Positions 13,651-28,014 of a stretch of DNA of 64,000 nt are shown here, piece after piece. Below the pieces are notes generated by a model. The model saw only the letters and a list, made by a program, of their open reading frames with translations. It searched no databases and was not told the origin of the DNA. Where the stretch lies: contig MU400547.1 in NCBI GenBank assembly GCA_022578965.1, positions 62,001 through 126,000 of the forward strand. Reading direction: 5' to 3'. This DNA is from Xylaria sp. FL1777. Lineage: Eukaryota; Ascomycota; Sordariomycetes; Xylariales; Xylariaceae. Position 1 is the first letter of the stretch. Every line of letters starts with the position of its first letter. Both the position numbers and the translations under genes were made by a program.

Positions 13651-15564
13651 TTGTTATAATTAAGCTACTTAAGTACTTTAGCATATATTATATATTATAT
13701 ATATATATAAAATATTTCTTTTATACTTATTTTATAAAAGTTTTTTCCTTTTTTTAAGCTTTAGTTTTATTAAATACCTAGTATAAAACTAAAGGTATAT
13801 TAACTATTATACTTAACCTTTAATGCTTTATACCTCCTGTAATATATAGTTAAGTTATTTATAGCTATAATAAATAAAATTTTTGTAAAAATTTAAATTT
13901 AAATTATTTTTATTATTGTTTTAAAGTTAATTTAAAAAGGTTTTAAAAGTATAACAGTTGTTTAAAATATAAGTATTATTATTATTTTAATTGTTTATAT
14001 ATTTTTAGTTTTAAAAGCAACTATAACCTTTAGTATTATTATTTTTATAATATTAGTTTTAGCTTTTATAGCTATTATTGCTTTTATAAAATCTTTAGTT
14101 ATTATTATTATAGCTATTATTATAATTATTGCTTTTATAATAATAGTTTTAATTATTAAAACTAGTATTATTATTTTTATAGTTAATATTAATATGCTAA
14201 TTATTAGTTTAGTTTTGTTTAATATTTAAAGTTAATTTATTAATAATTTAAATAATATTTAACTTTAGTTTTTTTTAGCTATAGTTTAAGCGTTGTTTTT
14301 TAGTTATTAATGTTTAACGTTATTATGCTATATTAATTATATTAGCTTATATAATTAGCAGTAAATTATAGTAGTTTATTAGCTTTTATTAAAATAGTAT
14401 GCTTAGTTTTTAATAATATAATAAAGCTTTTTTGCTTTTGTTTTAATAAACATTTTAAAGTTTAATACTAATAAAGTATTAATTAAATAGTTTTAAGTTT
14501 TAGTTAGTTTATTAGCTTGCTTATTTTAGTTATACGTTTATATTAGCTTATAAAAAAGTAAACTGCTTAAGCAAAGTTTTAGTTTAATTTAAAAATACTT
14601 TTTAGTTAGTTTTAAATTGTTTTTTTTTTAGGGTTAATAATTTTTATAATGCTAATTAATAAATATTTTTATAGTTTTAATTTATATTGCTATATATATA
14701 TAAAATTTTGTTTTTATTGCAATAAAATTTTTAATTAGCTTTTTTAAATATAGTTTAAAGTTATAATTAAACTTTAATAATTAATTAACATTAGCATTTT
14801 TAAATAAATAACGTTAATAGTAATATAAGCAATTTTAATATAATTAATATTTAGGTTTTTTTTAATTATGCTTTTTATTAAAGCTAGAAAATAAAGAGTT
14901 ATTATTATTACTAAGATTTTTATGTTTTTATTTTTAACTTAAGTTATAAAATTGTTTTTTAAAGTTTAAAAGGTTTTTTTGTTTTTTTAAAAATGTTGTT
15001 TTTTGGTTTTTTTGTTTATTTAAGTATAAAATAAAAGTAATATAAGCTATTTTTAATTTTAAAGTAATTTGTTTGCTTTTATTTTTTTGCTATATAATTT
15101 ACTGCTTTAGCTTTTTAATTTTAGCTAAAAGCTATACAATTTATGTTTATAATAATTAAGTATTAATACTTAAAGCATTAAATAATTATTGTTTGCTTAA
15201 GTTTAGTTTTAAAAATAATTTATGTTAAGTTTGTTTTTAGTTTATTATTAAAGTTTGTTTTAAAAAAGGGCTATTAAAAATAATATTAGCTTATATAATT
15301 AATTAATATTTAGCTATTTTATAATATAATAAAGTATTATAAATAACTTTATTTTAAAAAGCTTTAAAATTGTTATAAAAAGTATAAAGTTTTAAAGGTT
15401 AAATATAATAATTAATATATTTTTAGTTTTATAATAAGTATTTAATAAAACTAAAGCTTAAAAAAAAAGAAAACTTTTATAAAATAAGTATAAAAAAGAT
15501 ATCTTATATATATATATAATATATAATATGTGCTAATATACTTAAGTAGTTTAATTATAATAAA
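13651..15564. mobile_element. 1.9-kb RIP-degraded element with about 183-bp terminal inverted repeats
   Basis: The segment 13,651-13,833 is matched by the reverse complement of 15,381-15,564 with only scattered, mostly transition-type differences and very few gaps. Similarity stops on both outer sides at about the same point. Long terminal inverted repeats around 1.5 kb of degraded interior suggest a non-autonomous TIR element. Two inverted solo copies of a short repeat are an alternative. The interior (13,834-15,380) is low-complexity RIP-mutated DNA with no readable protein. Confidence 0.7.
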
Positions 15565-16261
15565 AACCTTTATTTTAATAGCATAATAAGCTAAATAACT
15601 TTAAAAAGTTAATAATTTGTTAATATTATAATTAATAGCTAAAAAACTAAAGTTTTAATAATATTAATAGTATTGCTGTTTTAATATAGCTTTATTAAAT
15701 ATTAGTAGCAAAAAAAGCTAAATAGCTTTAAATTTTTTATTACTTATATAGTTTAGCTTTTATTATTAGCTTAAGTTAACTAATAAAGTAACTTTTAAAA
15801 AAGTGTAGTTTTTTAAAATAGTGCCTTTTTAGCGCTTTTTAACGCTAATATAAATGTTAGCTATAATATGCTATATATAAAGTTATAGCTATATGTTTAA
15901 CTAAATATTTTAAATAGCATTATAAGTAATATTAGCTTTATTAATAATAATAATTATAAGTATAACAATATTAAAACTATAATAAAAGTTTTTAAGTTAT
16001 TAAAAAGCTTAAATATATAACTTTTTTTTTTTATTTAATAATATATTAAAAGCTATATTAAAAATAATATTAAGTAAAGCTAACTTTTTAGCTTTAAAAA
16101 AAGGTTTATTAAAAGTATTAACCTAAAATATATTTGTTAATATAAGCTAAATAAATAATAAGTTAATATACTTTATATATAATATTAATTATAATAATTT
16201 TAAAGTATGCTTTTTAAATAATATTGCATTATTTAAGCAACTAAATAATTTAATATATTAA
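15565..16261. other. AT-rich RIP-degraded spacer before the LTR element
   Basis: AT-rich sequence with no recognised gene or repeat. Confidence 0.5.
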
Positions 16262-16465
16262 TATAAACTAGAAGGGGGACTTTATATTTATAGGGTTTAA
16301 CTATAGTAGTATTTTTATTTATAGCTATAGTAGCTTAGCTAAATAGCTATATAGGGCTTATGTTTAAGGCAATTGCGTAACAATTGCTTGCAAGGCCTTC
16401 TTTTTTTTAATTTATATTGTACTTTTTATGCTTAATTGCTTTATTACTTATAGTAAACTTTACTA
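16262..16465 (+). repeat. 5' LTR of the gypsy element
   Basis: 204 bp, aligned without gaps to 24,747-24,950. It begins TATAAACT and ends TTTACTA, compatible with a TG...CA LTR whose ends were changed to TA by RIP. This copy is the less mutated one: it keeps GGGGG and GGGCTT where the 3' copy has A-runs. Confidence 0.85.
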
Positions 16466-19400
16466 AATAGTAAAATGAGCTTTATAATTAAAACTTTATA
16501 CTTTAGTTTTTTTTTTTTTTTTGCTAGTAAATTATGTGCGCAAGATATAGTATAGCTTTTTTACTTACATAGTTTATTGTTATTTTGTTTAGATTAGTTT
16601 TTATAACATTTAGATCTTTTTTAGCAAAACTACGTAATATAGATAAAGTTTAGCTTTTATATTATATAAACTTTGTTATTTATTTTTTTTGGATTAGTTT
16701 TTATAACATTTAAAGCGCTTTTAGCATTTACTTTAACTTTTGTTAAAGTTAATTTGCTAGGATTTATGCTGTTTACAAGCGTTAATTATTAATTATTGAT
16801 TATTAATTATTGATTATTTATTTATTAGCTAAATATTTTGTATACTTTATATTTATTAGATTTGCTAAATAGCTGTGCTGCTTAAATACTATTATATTTG
16901 ATTTTATGTTAACGTTTATAATTATATAACTTTTAAAACATTAGTTTGCACTACATTTAGCTATTTTTTGTTTGTACTAAGTTTTTTAATACGTGCAACA
17001 CTTAATATATTTTATTTAACTTTATTATATCTGCGTTATATTTAATTGCACTTTTAATTTTAAATTACTTGCTTTGTAAAGTTATATAACAATTTAGTAA
17101 AGCAGCTAATAAGCAAGTAGCATTAACTTAATTAAGCATAAACTCGGTTAAACTTAAAAAAATTTTTTAAGTTTTATAAATATGCTAGTTTATATTTACT
17201 TATATATTTGCATATTTTAACGCATTAAATTTTAGCACTACTTTATATATTTATATTTTATACTTTATGTTGTTTTTTAGCTTATATTACTTATTGCTAT
17301 TAGTTTTAATAGCAAGCTAAAACAGTAAACAAAACGATTTACTAAGCAAATATTTTAATAACTTACTTTTAAATTTGCAAATAAGTATTTTATTAAACTA
17401 TAAAGGTTTTAAAACTAAGTCTATTGTTAAAAATTTAATACTAAAACTTGCTAAAATAAGCAAAAGATAAATTAATTTATTAAATTAACTGCTTAAACTT
17501 TTTAAGATAAATAAAAAACCAGTTAACTTACTAAATTAATTATTAATGTTGCATGCACTTTATAGTTTATAATTATTGCGTTTTATGCTTACTTTTAAAC
17601 TAGTTTGTTTTAAAAGAAAAACTTAAGATTTATAAACTATAAGTGCTTTTTTGCTAAAAAAAACAGCTATAACTAATGCTAATGCTAATGCTTTTTTTTC
17701 CGATTAAAAAAAAGGTTTATTGCTAACTTTAAAGCAAATAAGCAACAATAAAAAAACATAATAATACTTAATAAATAAGTTAGCTAATTAAAATTAAAAA
17801 ATAGCTTAAATTGTTTAAAACTAAAAAGAACTAAACAAAAATGTTTATTATAAGCTAAATTTTTTAAAAACTAATGAAATGTTTACTAAAAATTTAAATA
17901 TTTTAAGTAAGCAAGTTAATTATTTTTAAAAAACAATAAACTAAGTTGTTAAAAATAATAATTAAACAAAAAATATGTTAAAAGAATTTTTAAACTATAT
18001 ACTTTATACTTGCGATAGTTTAGCACTATTACTATTAAAAATATTAGTGCTACGTTAGCTAGTGCTAAAATAGCTAGTTTTACTTTAGCTATTTTTGCTT
18101 TTACTTTATATAAATGCATTTAGTTTTAAATTATAATTGCTTTATAAAAACAAGGCAGCTTTATTTTTAATACTTATAACAGTTATACTTATTAAATTAG
18201 CAAGCGATTTTTATTAAGAACTACTATAAGAACTATTACACTTAGCAACTTTTAGTTTAATAAGCATTAATTGTTTTTTTGCTTTTTAGTTTAACTTTAA
18301 TATAATATTACGTTTATTAATTAAAACTACTTAACTAACGGCTTTTTTAGTAGTACTTTTTATTTAAATAGTAGCTTTTGTGCTTTTTATATTATTTATT
18401 ACAAATATTATAGCTAGTATAATAATAATAACTACGCTACTTATAATAACTAACTTTATTTTTGTTTTTAATATAAAAGCTGCTATTTTTATACCTGCAT
18501 AATTAACTATGCATAAAGCAGCACTTAAAAATAATGGTTTTAATTAAAACAAACTATTTAAGTTTTTTATTATGTACTAGTAGTCCAAAAAAGCAAATGG
18601 TTATACTTTTAATAGTTGCAAAAAAAAAGCTAAAAAACGTATTAATATAAACGTTAACTTAAATCTAGATAATTTTTTAAATAATAATAATAGTAATAAT
18701 AAAAGCAGTAAATAATCTTTTTGCAAAAACAGAGTTAATTTGCTTAATTAAAGCAATTATACTAACTAAAATGCTACTTTTAAAGAAAAATTAAACAGAT
18801 TTATTATTAGTAAATTAAATAAGCTAAAACGTTTTAATATTAGCTATTTTAATTTTAATCAAAATAATTTTAAAAATGTTAACATAGTTATAAATAGTAA
18901 TAAACTAATTTTTACTAATATTTATTGCTTTATAGATTATATTTTTTTATTTTTTAAAGACTTAAGCATTTATAACTTTAATAAAAAGCAAATATTAAAA
19001 ATGTTTTAAACTTTATTAAAAAGAACTGCAGTAATATAATAAAATAATAAGTTAATATTAGCTATATATATAAGCTATTATGCTAAAGAATTAAACAAAA
19101 TACTTAACAAACTTACAATTTAATTTATAATGCTTGTTTTTAAAGCAACTTAACAATTTAATAGCATTAAGCTTACTTTAAAAAACATAGCTTAAAAAAA
19201 TATAATAATAATAACTTTTATTTAAAAAAAACTATAATACGCTAAAGTAATAAAAACTTTAACTAAAAACAATAGTAATTAATAAAGCATAATAGTTTTT
19301 ATTTAAACTTATATAAATATAAACATTAAGCAATACTTTTACGCTTTTAAAAAAAAAAAATCTTTAGCTAAATATATAACTAAAGTTGCTAAAGCAAAGC

Positions 19401-22400
19401 TAATTTTTATTGCAGCAACAAAAAAGATGTTTTTTTATATATGTAAAAAAAAAAAAATAATATATATAATATTAATTACTTTTGTTTAAAAGTTATAATT
19501 ACAAGTTTTAAAAGAATAAATATAAATATAAGTTAAAAAATAAAAATAAGTTTAGCAAAAATAATAAAAATAACAATAATAAGCTTTTATAAAAAAAAAA
19601 AAAACATAAACATAAATATAATTATAAGCGTTATTAAAATAAATATAATAAGCATAAAAAGAATTATAACTAAGCTTATTTTATAAACTCTAACTTTAAG
19701 TTTATTTTTTTTAAGTTTAAAAACTTAACTTTTTTTTTTTAAAAAAGCTTAAATAATATAGCTTTTATAATAATAAACTATAATAATACATATAAATACT
19801 ATAAAAAAACTTTTAATTTGTTATATAATAAGAACTAATATATTTATAAATATATTAATTGCTTATATAAATAAATTATATTTTAGTTGCTTGCTAATTT
19901 AATAACGCATATATATAAGCATTATTGCACTTTATTTAATTTTTATAATTAGCTGTTTTGCTACTTAAAAACCTGCAGTACAAATAAATTATAAATAAAC
20001 TTAGCTTTATATTAACTAAAAATAGGCATTTTTACAGAAATTAAAAGCGCTAAATCTAAAGCTAAGCTAATTATATTTTATATATATTAAATACTTTTAA
20101 TTACTAATATTTTAAACGATTTATTAAAATGTTTTAATGTTAAATACTTATATTTTAAAATAAATATATATATTAAACCTAATAGTAAAAAAGTTTAAGT
20201 ATGCTTAAATATAAATATATTATAAAGCATTATTATGCATAAGCTTTTTAATACTTATAAATATACAATTAAACATTAAGAAAATTAACAAGCAAAAAAA
20301 ATTAAAAGCATTAGTAAAAGCTGCTTTTATTATATATTAAAAGCTAAGTTTAAACTTTACTTATTAAAACATAATAATTATAGATTTTTTAAGCTTTTAT
20401 AAATTAAAAAAAAAGCTTAAATAATTAAAAAAAACATAACACTTTGTTTTTTGCTAAGCACTAAATATTTAAATTTATAAAGTGCAATTATTAATTATAA
20501 AAAAGCAAAAATAACTATAGCTAGCATAAATAACTTTAAAATTTTATTTTAAATATATTTACGTGTATACTTATATATATAAAAAGTTATTTTAGCTTGC
20601 AAAGTATTTTTTAAGCTTAATGCTATAATATAAGCTTTAGCTACATATAAACTTTTGCTTGCTAATTATAACTTTATATTTAAGCTATTTTATAAAAATA
20701 GTATAACTATACTTATTAAGTTTACTACTTTTAAAAGTATAGCTTTAGCTAATTTTTTGCTTTAAATTAAAATTATACTTAAAAATACTTATATTAGCAT
20801 TATTTAAAAGCAATTTTTTAGTAGTAAAGCTAAAAAAAAATTTTAAAAAGTATGTTTAAAAACAGTTATATTAATTATAAATATTATAGCTATAAGTGCT
20901 TTATTTAATATAATACTTAAAAATATTAGCGCTAAAACTATTAACGTTATTAGTACTAGCTTAAATATTACTAATAAAAGCATTTATATTTTTAATAACT
21001 TTAAGTTTTTTAATGCGTTTTATATAAATAAATTAATTAATTTAACCTTTATGCTTAAATAAATTATTATTAATATGTATATTTTTAGCTATAACTTTAA
21101 CTTTTATACTAATATAACTAATATTATTAATATAATAAATATGCTTAAATAAATTAGTATTTTAATTATTAGCTTAGTTATTAATGCAATATATAATATA
21201 ATTAAAAGATTAGCTAATTAACTACTAAAAAAAATAAACAATACAATAAATTTAAATATGCTAAAACTTAAAATTTGCAAAATTATTTTTACTTTAAAAA
21301 TTAAAAAACTTAACAAAAAAAACAAAGTTATATTGCTAGCTAGCTATTTTATTTATATTAGCAAAAATATAACAGCAAAGAAAATTTTATAACTAATTAA
21401 TAAGATTTTTAAAATTTAGTAAAACTAAAATATTATTAATATTTCTAAAAATGAATTTATAAGAATATTTTTAGTAAATAATTAGCAAAAAACTAAGTTA
21501 AACAATTAACTTTATTTTTTAAGCATTTACAATAAAAAAGCTATTAATTTTGTTTTTAATTAGCTTTATATATAAGGTTAAATAAAATAAGTTAACAAAT
21601 TTACTTTATTTATGTATTTTACTTTTGTAGTTTAAACATAAAAAAAAAAAAAACTATACTTATAACTAATAATTAACTTGTAAACTTTAAACAAAATAGC
21701 TATTTTAAACAATTATTTTTTGCTTTTTTAATTTAAAGTTATTTTATTAATTAAAAGAAAAAAATATATAACTTATATAAACGTAACTTTTTTTTTTTAC
21801 TAATTTAAAATATATTTTAATTATTATAACAGATTTATTATTATTAGCTTAAAAAGTTTTAAATAGTTTATAGTTATACTTATAAAATTTTATAATATAC
21901 TTATATATATATAATAGTTTATAAATTGCTTATTTAAAAAGTTTAAGCATTTTTATTGCGTTTTTATTAATAATATTATAATTTATTTTAATACTAAAAA
22001 AAAATACTTTTTTTATTTACGCATTATTTTTAAGCTGTTTTAAAGCAAAAAGATATTTTTTTTGTTAAAAAAGTTTTTTATAGCATACTTTTTTATTAAG
22101 CTTTTAAGCTTTTAAATAAACGCTTTTAGTATATTAATTATTAAGCAAAAAGTTAAAGCAATATAAAACATTAAATTTTTTTGTTAACTTAAAGCTTTTA
22201 AATAATACTTAAATATTATAAGTTTTTTATATTTATTAATTTTGTTTTACGTAAAAATTTTAAAACTATTACAAAAACGCAAAACTATATTGCTTAATAA
22301 AAAACATAAGTTTAAAAGGTTTAAAATAAATAACTTTAGCAAGCATTAAACATATTGTTGCTTAACTTTTTTCGAATTTATAAAAGCTAAAAAAGCATTA

Positions 22401-24746
22401 TTTTAAGCTATTTAAAATTTTATTTGTTTATATATTATACTATATTATTATAACTTTAATAAGTTATTATATATATAAATAAATATATTTTTTAAGCAAA
22501 GCTTTAGTATTATGCTATACTATATAAAGAATAATTATATATAATAATTAAATACTTTTATTTTTAATGCATAAATGCTTTTTATTATATATTTAAGCAA
22601 ATATATTTTAATTTTTAAGTTGTAATATAATTTTTTTAAAATAAAAGTAAGTTATGTTATATAAGCATACAAACGTTTATATATAATAATTAAAGCATTA
22701 AAAAACTTTATAGTTATTTTTACTAATTATTTTGCTACTAAAAGCATTATTAACTAAACTAATTTAAATATTATATTTATAAATTACATTAATAAGCGCT
22801 TTATTAATGCTTTAATTTACTTTTTTTAATATAGTTTATAAGTATATTATTTGCTTAGCTATATTAACTATATATTAAATATATTAAGTTGTTTTAAAAA
22901 CATTAAAAACTTGCTTAATATAAAAAATAATATATAAAAAACTAATAAAAATTTTATGCTTAATAATATTTAATTAGTATTAATAAAAGCTATTATAAAT
23001 AATAAAGTAAGATTAAAGATTATTGCTAATTATAATAAAAACTTAAAGTATTATAAAACTTTAAACGTAATATGTATAAATAGCAATAAAAACGCTGCAA
23101 ATTTTTTGCACTTAAGTTATTTTTTTGTAATTATAAATAAACTGCTTTATAATATTAATAAAAAAAGCTATTATTGCTTTTGCATTTTTAAAAATTAAGT
23201 TAGTAAGTTTTTTATTATAGCTTATAATAATAAACATTACTTTAATAAAAAGCATATAATATATAACTTTAAAGGTTTTTTTATTAAAAAGAAAACTTAA
23301 AAAGTAAAAACATATTTATAGTATTATAATAGTTATAAACTTTACGCAATAAATTAAAATAAACCAAATAGCAATTATTAATTAATTTAACCTAAAGATT
23401 TTTAACTTATAAAAACAGTTATAATAAACTTTATTATAAATTTGCTTAATATATTAGCAATAAAAACTTTATAATAATTAAATAAGTATATATATTATAA
23501 TATATTAATGCTTATAATATATGCTATATTTAAACGTATATTATTAATTCTAAGTTATAAAACATATATAGCAAAAAATTAAAGTTTTACTTTTGCTAAA
23601 ATGATTTTATTATATAACTAAAGCATATTAAGCAGCATTATTTCTAATTATAACTATAAGTTTACTTTAGAATTTTAAGTAAGTTTATAAAAAAAATATA
23701 ACGTATAGCTTTTAATAACTACTATATATTATTCGCAAAATAATAATATATTTAAACGTAAAAACTAAACTATTAAAATTATTATTTAGCACTATACTTT
23801 TATTTACTTTAATTATAATTAAGTAAATGTTTTTTTATTTTTATAATAAAACTTTAATAGTATATACTTAAATTTTATTAAGTTTTTATTACATAAGCAA
23901 TTATTTAAATTTAAACTTTTTAGTTTTAATAATATATTTACTAGTAATAATAAATTATATAGCACATTAAAAAACATTTGCTTTTTTTATAAATATTTGC
24001 GTAAAAATGCTAAGTTAACTATAAATTTTACTGCTGCAAAAGCTAAGTATTATTATAATAATAAGCATAAGCTTATAAAGTTTAACGTTAAAAATAAAGT
24101 TTATTTAAAGCTGCATAAAAAATACTATTTTTTTAGCAACTTGTTTAAAAAATATTTATAATAACATGCTAAATTATATAAAATAACAAAACAAATAAGT
24201 TACTTAGCTTATTATATTAATTTGCTAAAAACTTTTAGTATATATTTTATAATTTTTGTTATATATTTTTTATTTAGCTAATAAAGTAAAGACTTATTTT
24301 ATTAAACTATATTTTTACCTGGTTTTATTTATAATAAACAAAACCTTAACAAGAAAAGTAATTTGTTTAAAATCAAAACTATTTTAAAGCATTATATTAA
24401 TTAAACTAAGTTAAGTTTTAATTATTTAGTTAAATAAAAAAAATATAGTTATAAAAACAATTAGTAAAAATTAAAATAGCAACTTTAATTAGCTAAAGAC
24501 TTGCTTAAAAAATACTAGGCTTATATAAAAGGTTAAGCTAAGTTAAAACTAAAAAATAAAGCAAAAGCTAAGCTTGTTACTAGCAAGCAACTACATAAAA
24601 AGCTATAAAAAGTTACGCTTGCTTAATTAATTAATTAATAAATAATTTAAATTAATTGTAATTTTTAAAATAAAGATTAGTTTATATAAATAGCTAAATT
24701 AGCTTTATTAAAGTTAACAATTTTTTTTTTATGCTTTAATATTTAA

Positions 24747-24950
24747 TATAAACTAAAAAAAAGACTTTATATTTATAAGGTTTAACTATAGTAGTATTTT
24801 TACTTATAGCTATAATAGCTTAGTTAAATAGCTATATAAAGCTTATGTTTAAAGCAATTACGTAGTAATTACTTATAAAGCCCTTTTTTTTTTAATTTAT
24901 ATTACACTTTTTATGCTTAATTACTTTATTACTTATAGTAAACCTTACTA
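24747..24950 (+). repeat. 3' LTR of the gypsy element
   Basis: 204 bp, the same length as the 5' copy. Differences between the LTRs are nearly all G to A or C to T, as expected if RIP rather than ordinary drift separated them. Target-site duplications cannot be read with confidence because both flanks are AT repeats. Confidence 0.85.
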
Positions 24951-26100
24951 TATATATAGCTATTATAATATTTAACTTTATATTATATATTATTTTATTA
25001 AAGCATATTAATAATTATTATATAATTTATATAAAGGCTTTTTTTGTTGCGTTAATGTTTAATAATATAATTATTAATGTTTAATTTAATTAATATAATA
25101 TTAAAGTTTATACTTTATATAGTTTTATATATTTTGTAGCATAAAGTAAAGTTATTAAAGCTATAAATAATAACATTAATTATTAACTTTATTATTTATT
25201 ATTAGTAATAAATAAATATACTAAAAGTTATAATGTAATTATAGTTAAAATATTTAATTATAAATAACTATTAGTTAAAGTGTTAATATAATTTTATAAT
25301 AGCTTTAAATTAGCAGTTTTAGTTAATTATTAATAAATAGCTTTTAATAATAATACACTGTTTATTTTTTAAGCTAATAATATAACAAATAATATTATAA
25401 ATATATTAGCTCTTTTGTTTATTAAAAGCGTTAGCTTTTTTAATAGCGTAGTTTTATTAAAGTAAGTATACTTGCTAAACTTTAAAGCTTTTATTAAAAG
25501 TAGCAAAATAAAAGTTTAATAAAAGTTAAAAAAACATTAAAAAATTAAAAAATAAATATTTTAGCTTAAAAAAACAATTAATTAATAGCTAAAAATGCAA
25601 TAAAGCTAAAAATAATATATAATTAATAAATATTATAGTGTATATTAATGTTTTAATAAATAAAAGTTATTAATATTAATAAATAAAAGTAATTAATAAA
25701 TTAAATAAATAAAAAGTTAAAAATAATTAATTAATTAAAAGTTAAATAAATAAAAAGTTAAATAATTAAATAAATAAGTAGTTAAATAAATAAAAAGGTA
25801 AAAAGTTAAATATAATTAGTGTTATAAATAGCTAGCGTGCGCTATTAAAGCTACTTAAAAGCTATATATATATAAACTATTTAAATACACTAGTTTAATA
25901 TATTATAAACCTTTTAAAGTTATTGCTATAATAGCTAATAAATGAGCTATTATAACAATTAATTAATAAAAAGTACTAATTAATAATTAAATAAAGGTAT
26001 GCTATATTATAGCAATATTAATAAATAAAATACATTATATTATAATAGTTTTAGTAAATAAAAACACTATATTATAATAATATAAATAAAGTTCTTGTTT
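24951..26100. other. AT-rich border region with degenerate A/T repeat
   Basis: RIP-type AT-rich DNA between the 3' LTR and the gene island. From 25,640 to 25,825 it contains a degenerate array built on GTTAAATAAATAAAAA-like units. Composition changes to ordinary genic DNA over 26,100-26,230. No gene is seen. Confidence 0.6.
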
Positions 26101-26651
26101 TTTTTTAATATAACCTTGGTTAATACTTATAAATACTTCATAGCACATTAAAATAAGCCTAGTTTGTATGCAAAAAAGAAAAGGTGTAAAATACTAGGCA
26201 GTATTTATAGGAAGGTTGCTATGTTGGGTTTAGGGTAATGCCCTGATATCAAAACGTGATGCCGCAAAAACTGAGGCCCCATCCCTTCAATATCCTCAGC
26301 CAGAGGAAGCTGCAGCAGGCTTTTGAATACCTGTACCTGAACCCGTCAGTTTCGCTCGATTAGGTATGGTGCAGTGCACCGTACCTCTTGCATGCATGGA
26401 CCCCGGCTCTTTGTATCTTTCCTCGCTCCTTTCTTTTCCGAAAAGCAGAATACTCGGCTGGAAACCACACAATAACTTCAAAAACTTAGTCATTGCTGTC
26501 ATCATATGCCATTGTCTATCAATCTCTAAACACTATCTACCTGTCTATTTCTCAGTCCGTATCTATATTCTTGTTCTCATCTACACCCACGCAACCGCTA
26601 CTGCTGCTGTTGCTGCTGCTGCGACCCCGATGAGATGGTGACGCTCTCCCC

Positions 26652-28014
26652 CTATTTTGCCCACCTATAGGCTCCCGGATTGCTCGGGTCCCTCTCGACG
26701 TATTTGCACGTGTTCCAAGTCGTCCACAGCGATCCCATGAACGCCTGCTCGTCAGCATGATAGAGATCGCCAAGTAGCGGCTTTATCGCTTTTGTCGCCT
26801 CCTCGGCATGATAGAATGGAATTTTCCTTGTTTCGTTGTCAGCAGACTTGAAATTGGGCCATCGAGAGGGGAAGGCGGCCTGCGCTTACGAGAACAAGTG
26901 GTGCACAACGTGAGTGTCGATAATACCGTGGAACACGTGTCGCCCGACGAAACCGAAATCTCGGTCGACCGTTGCCAAAGCCCCCGCCACGAAACTCCAA
27001 TGGCTGCCTTCGTAATGCGGTACGTCTGGGTGATTATGGTGCAGGTAGGTGATGGCCACTAGCAACCGTCAGTCTCACCGCTTGCCCGGCACGCGTTCAA
27101 TATTACTCACCTAACCAATGATGGACCCAGAAGTATGGCACACCATACAAGAGAAACATCGTGTCCCACCCGAGAATCTTGGCCCCGTACCAAATGCCAG
27201 CTCCCATCAAAGCGAGGCCGGCATCAGAGAGGGCGATGTAGACTGCTTCGCTGGGTCGAAATACACCACTAAAGGGATCGAAATGGCTCCGCCTCCACCA
27301 TTTAGCGTCCGGGTTCTGAAGACTATGTTCTGCGGCCGACACATTGAACAAAAGATACGCCTGCCACCCCCCAAGCTGATGTGCAATAAGCTTGGCAAGG
27401 TTGACGATCGGCGCATCTTCAAAGACCTCGGAATCGATGAACCCCAGCACCAACTGGTGGTCGTGCGACAGCTGTGGCCGGGTCGAAGGAACGAAGGCCA
27501 TATCTTTCTCTAGATGACCTGTAAAACGATGGTGCCGCGCGTGGGAGAATTTCCAGGAGAAGAATGGAACCAGCAGGATTGAATGGAGAACCCAGCCCAC
27601 CACATTGTTCAGGCGCCTGTGCACAGAAAATGCCCCATGGCCGCACTCGTGCGCGAGGATCCAGATGCCGACCCCAACGAGTCCCTGAAGGAAGCCATAG
27701 ACGGCCCAGCAAACGCCCCGGGCCGTCGGGTTCGAGACCATGGGAATCAAGGACAGAGCTGCCCACGTCAAGCCGCCAGCCATCGCCAGATCGCGTGCGA
27801 CATAGCCCAGGGACCTCGAGGTTGAGGGTACGAAGCAGTGAGCTGGAATCGCTTTCCGAAGCGTGTTCATGTCCGGGAAAGCTTGCTCGTTGGCTTGCAA
27901 TTGAAGCTAAGCAGTGTCAGCAACGCTGTCTCATATGCCACGTAAACAATCTCAACTGACCTGTCTTGGCCGAGGCCGGTGAGCAGCCACGGCTATCTGC
28001 GTAGTACTCGCCAT
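26652..28014 (-). CDS. Delta-12-type (oleate) fatty acid desaturase, membrane-bound
   Basis: Predicted CDS complement(26652..26826, 26890..27058, 27111..27906, 27961..28014), 397 aa. The introns are 63, 52 and 54 bp and the frame closes exactly. It carries the three His boxes of the FAD2-like family: HECGH (about 104-108), HARHH followed by RFTGH (140-144) and HVVHH (333-337). The C-terminal block FYHAEEAT...GDLYH is also typical of fungal Delta-12 desaturases. The family inserts a double bond into oleoyl chains in the ER membrane using di-iron and an electron donor; several hydrophobic segments fit this. The start at 28,014 (MASTTQ) is the ATG that makes exon 1 splice in phase. It could be the housekeeping enzyme or a paralogue serving a lipid-derived metabolite; its position beside P450s hints at the latter but does not prove it. 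Confidence 0.95.

Larger units (their letters stand above)
16262..24950 (+). mobile_element. RIP-inactivated Ty3/gypsy chromovirus-type LTR retrotransposon
   Basis: An 8.7-kb element bounded by two 204-bp direct repeats of identical length. Plus-strand relics occur in the expected order. Around 21,885-22,350 a frame reads as the reverse transcriptase Y.DD-type core (now YNILIY), followed by a KVKAI...LKAF...YL block matching the connection region after the RT. Around 24,045-24,140 a frame (YYNNKHK, then KVYLKLHK) matches the integrase C-terminus of fungal Ty3/gypsy elements. At 24,420-24,452 NYLVK-stop-KKYSY matches the chromodomain YLVKWKGY motif with its TGG turned into TAA. All frames are full of TAA/TAG stops, so the element is dead. 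Confidence 0.88.

Noticed and set aside
27118..27959. Long plus-strand ORFs opposite the desaturase
   Set aside because: They are mirror frames of a clearly recognised gene with all His boxes on the minus strand.
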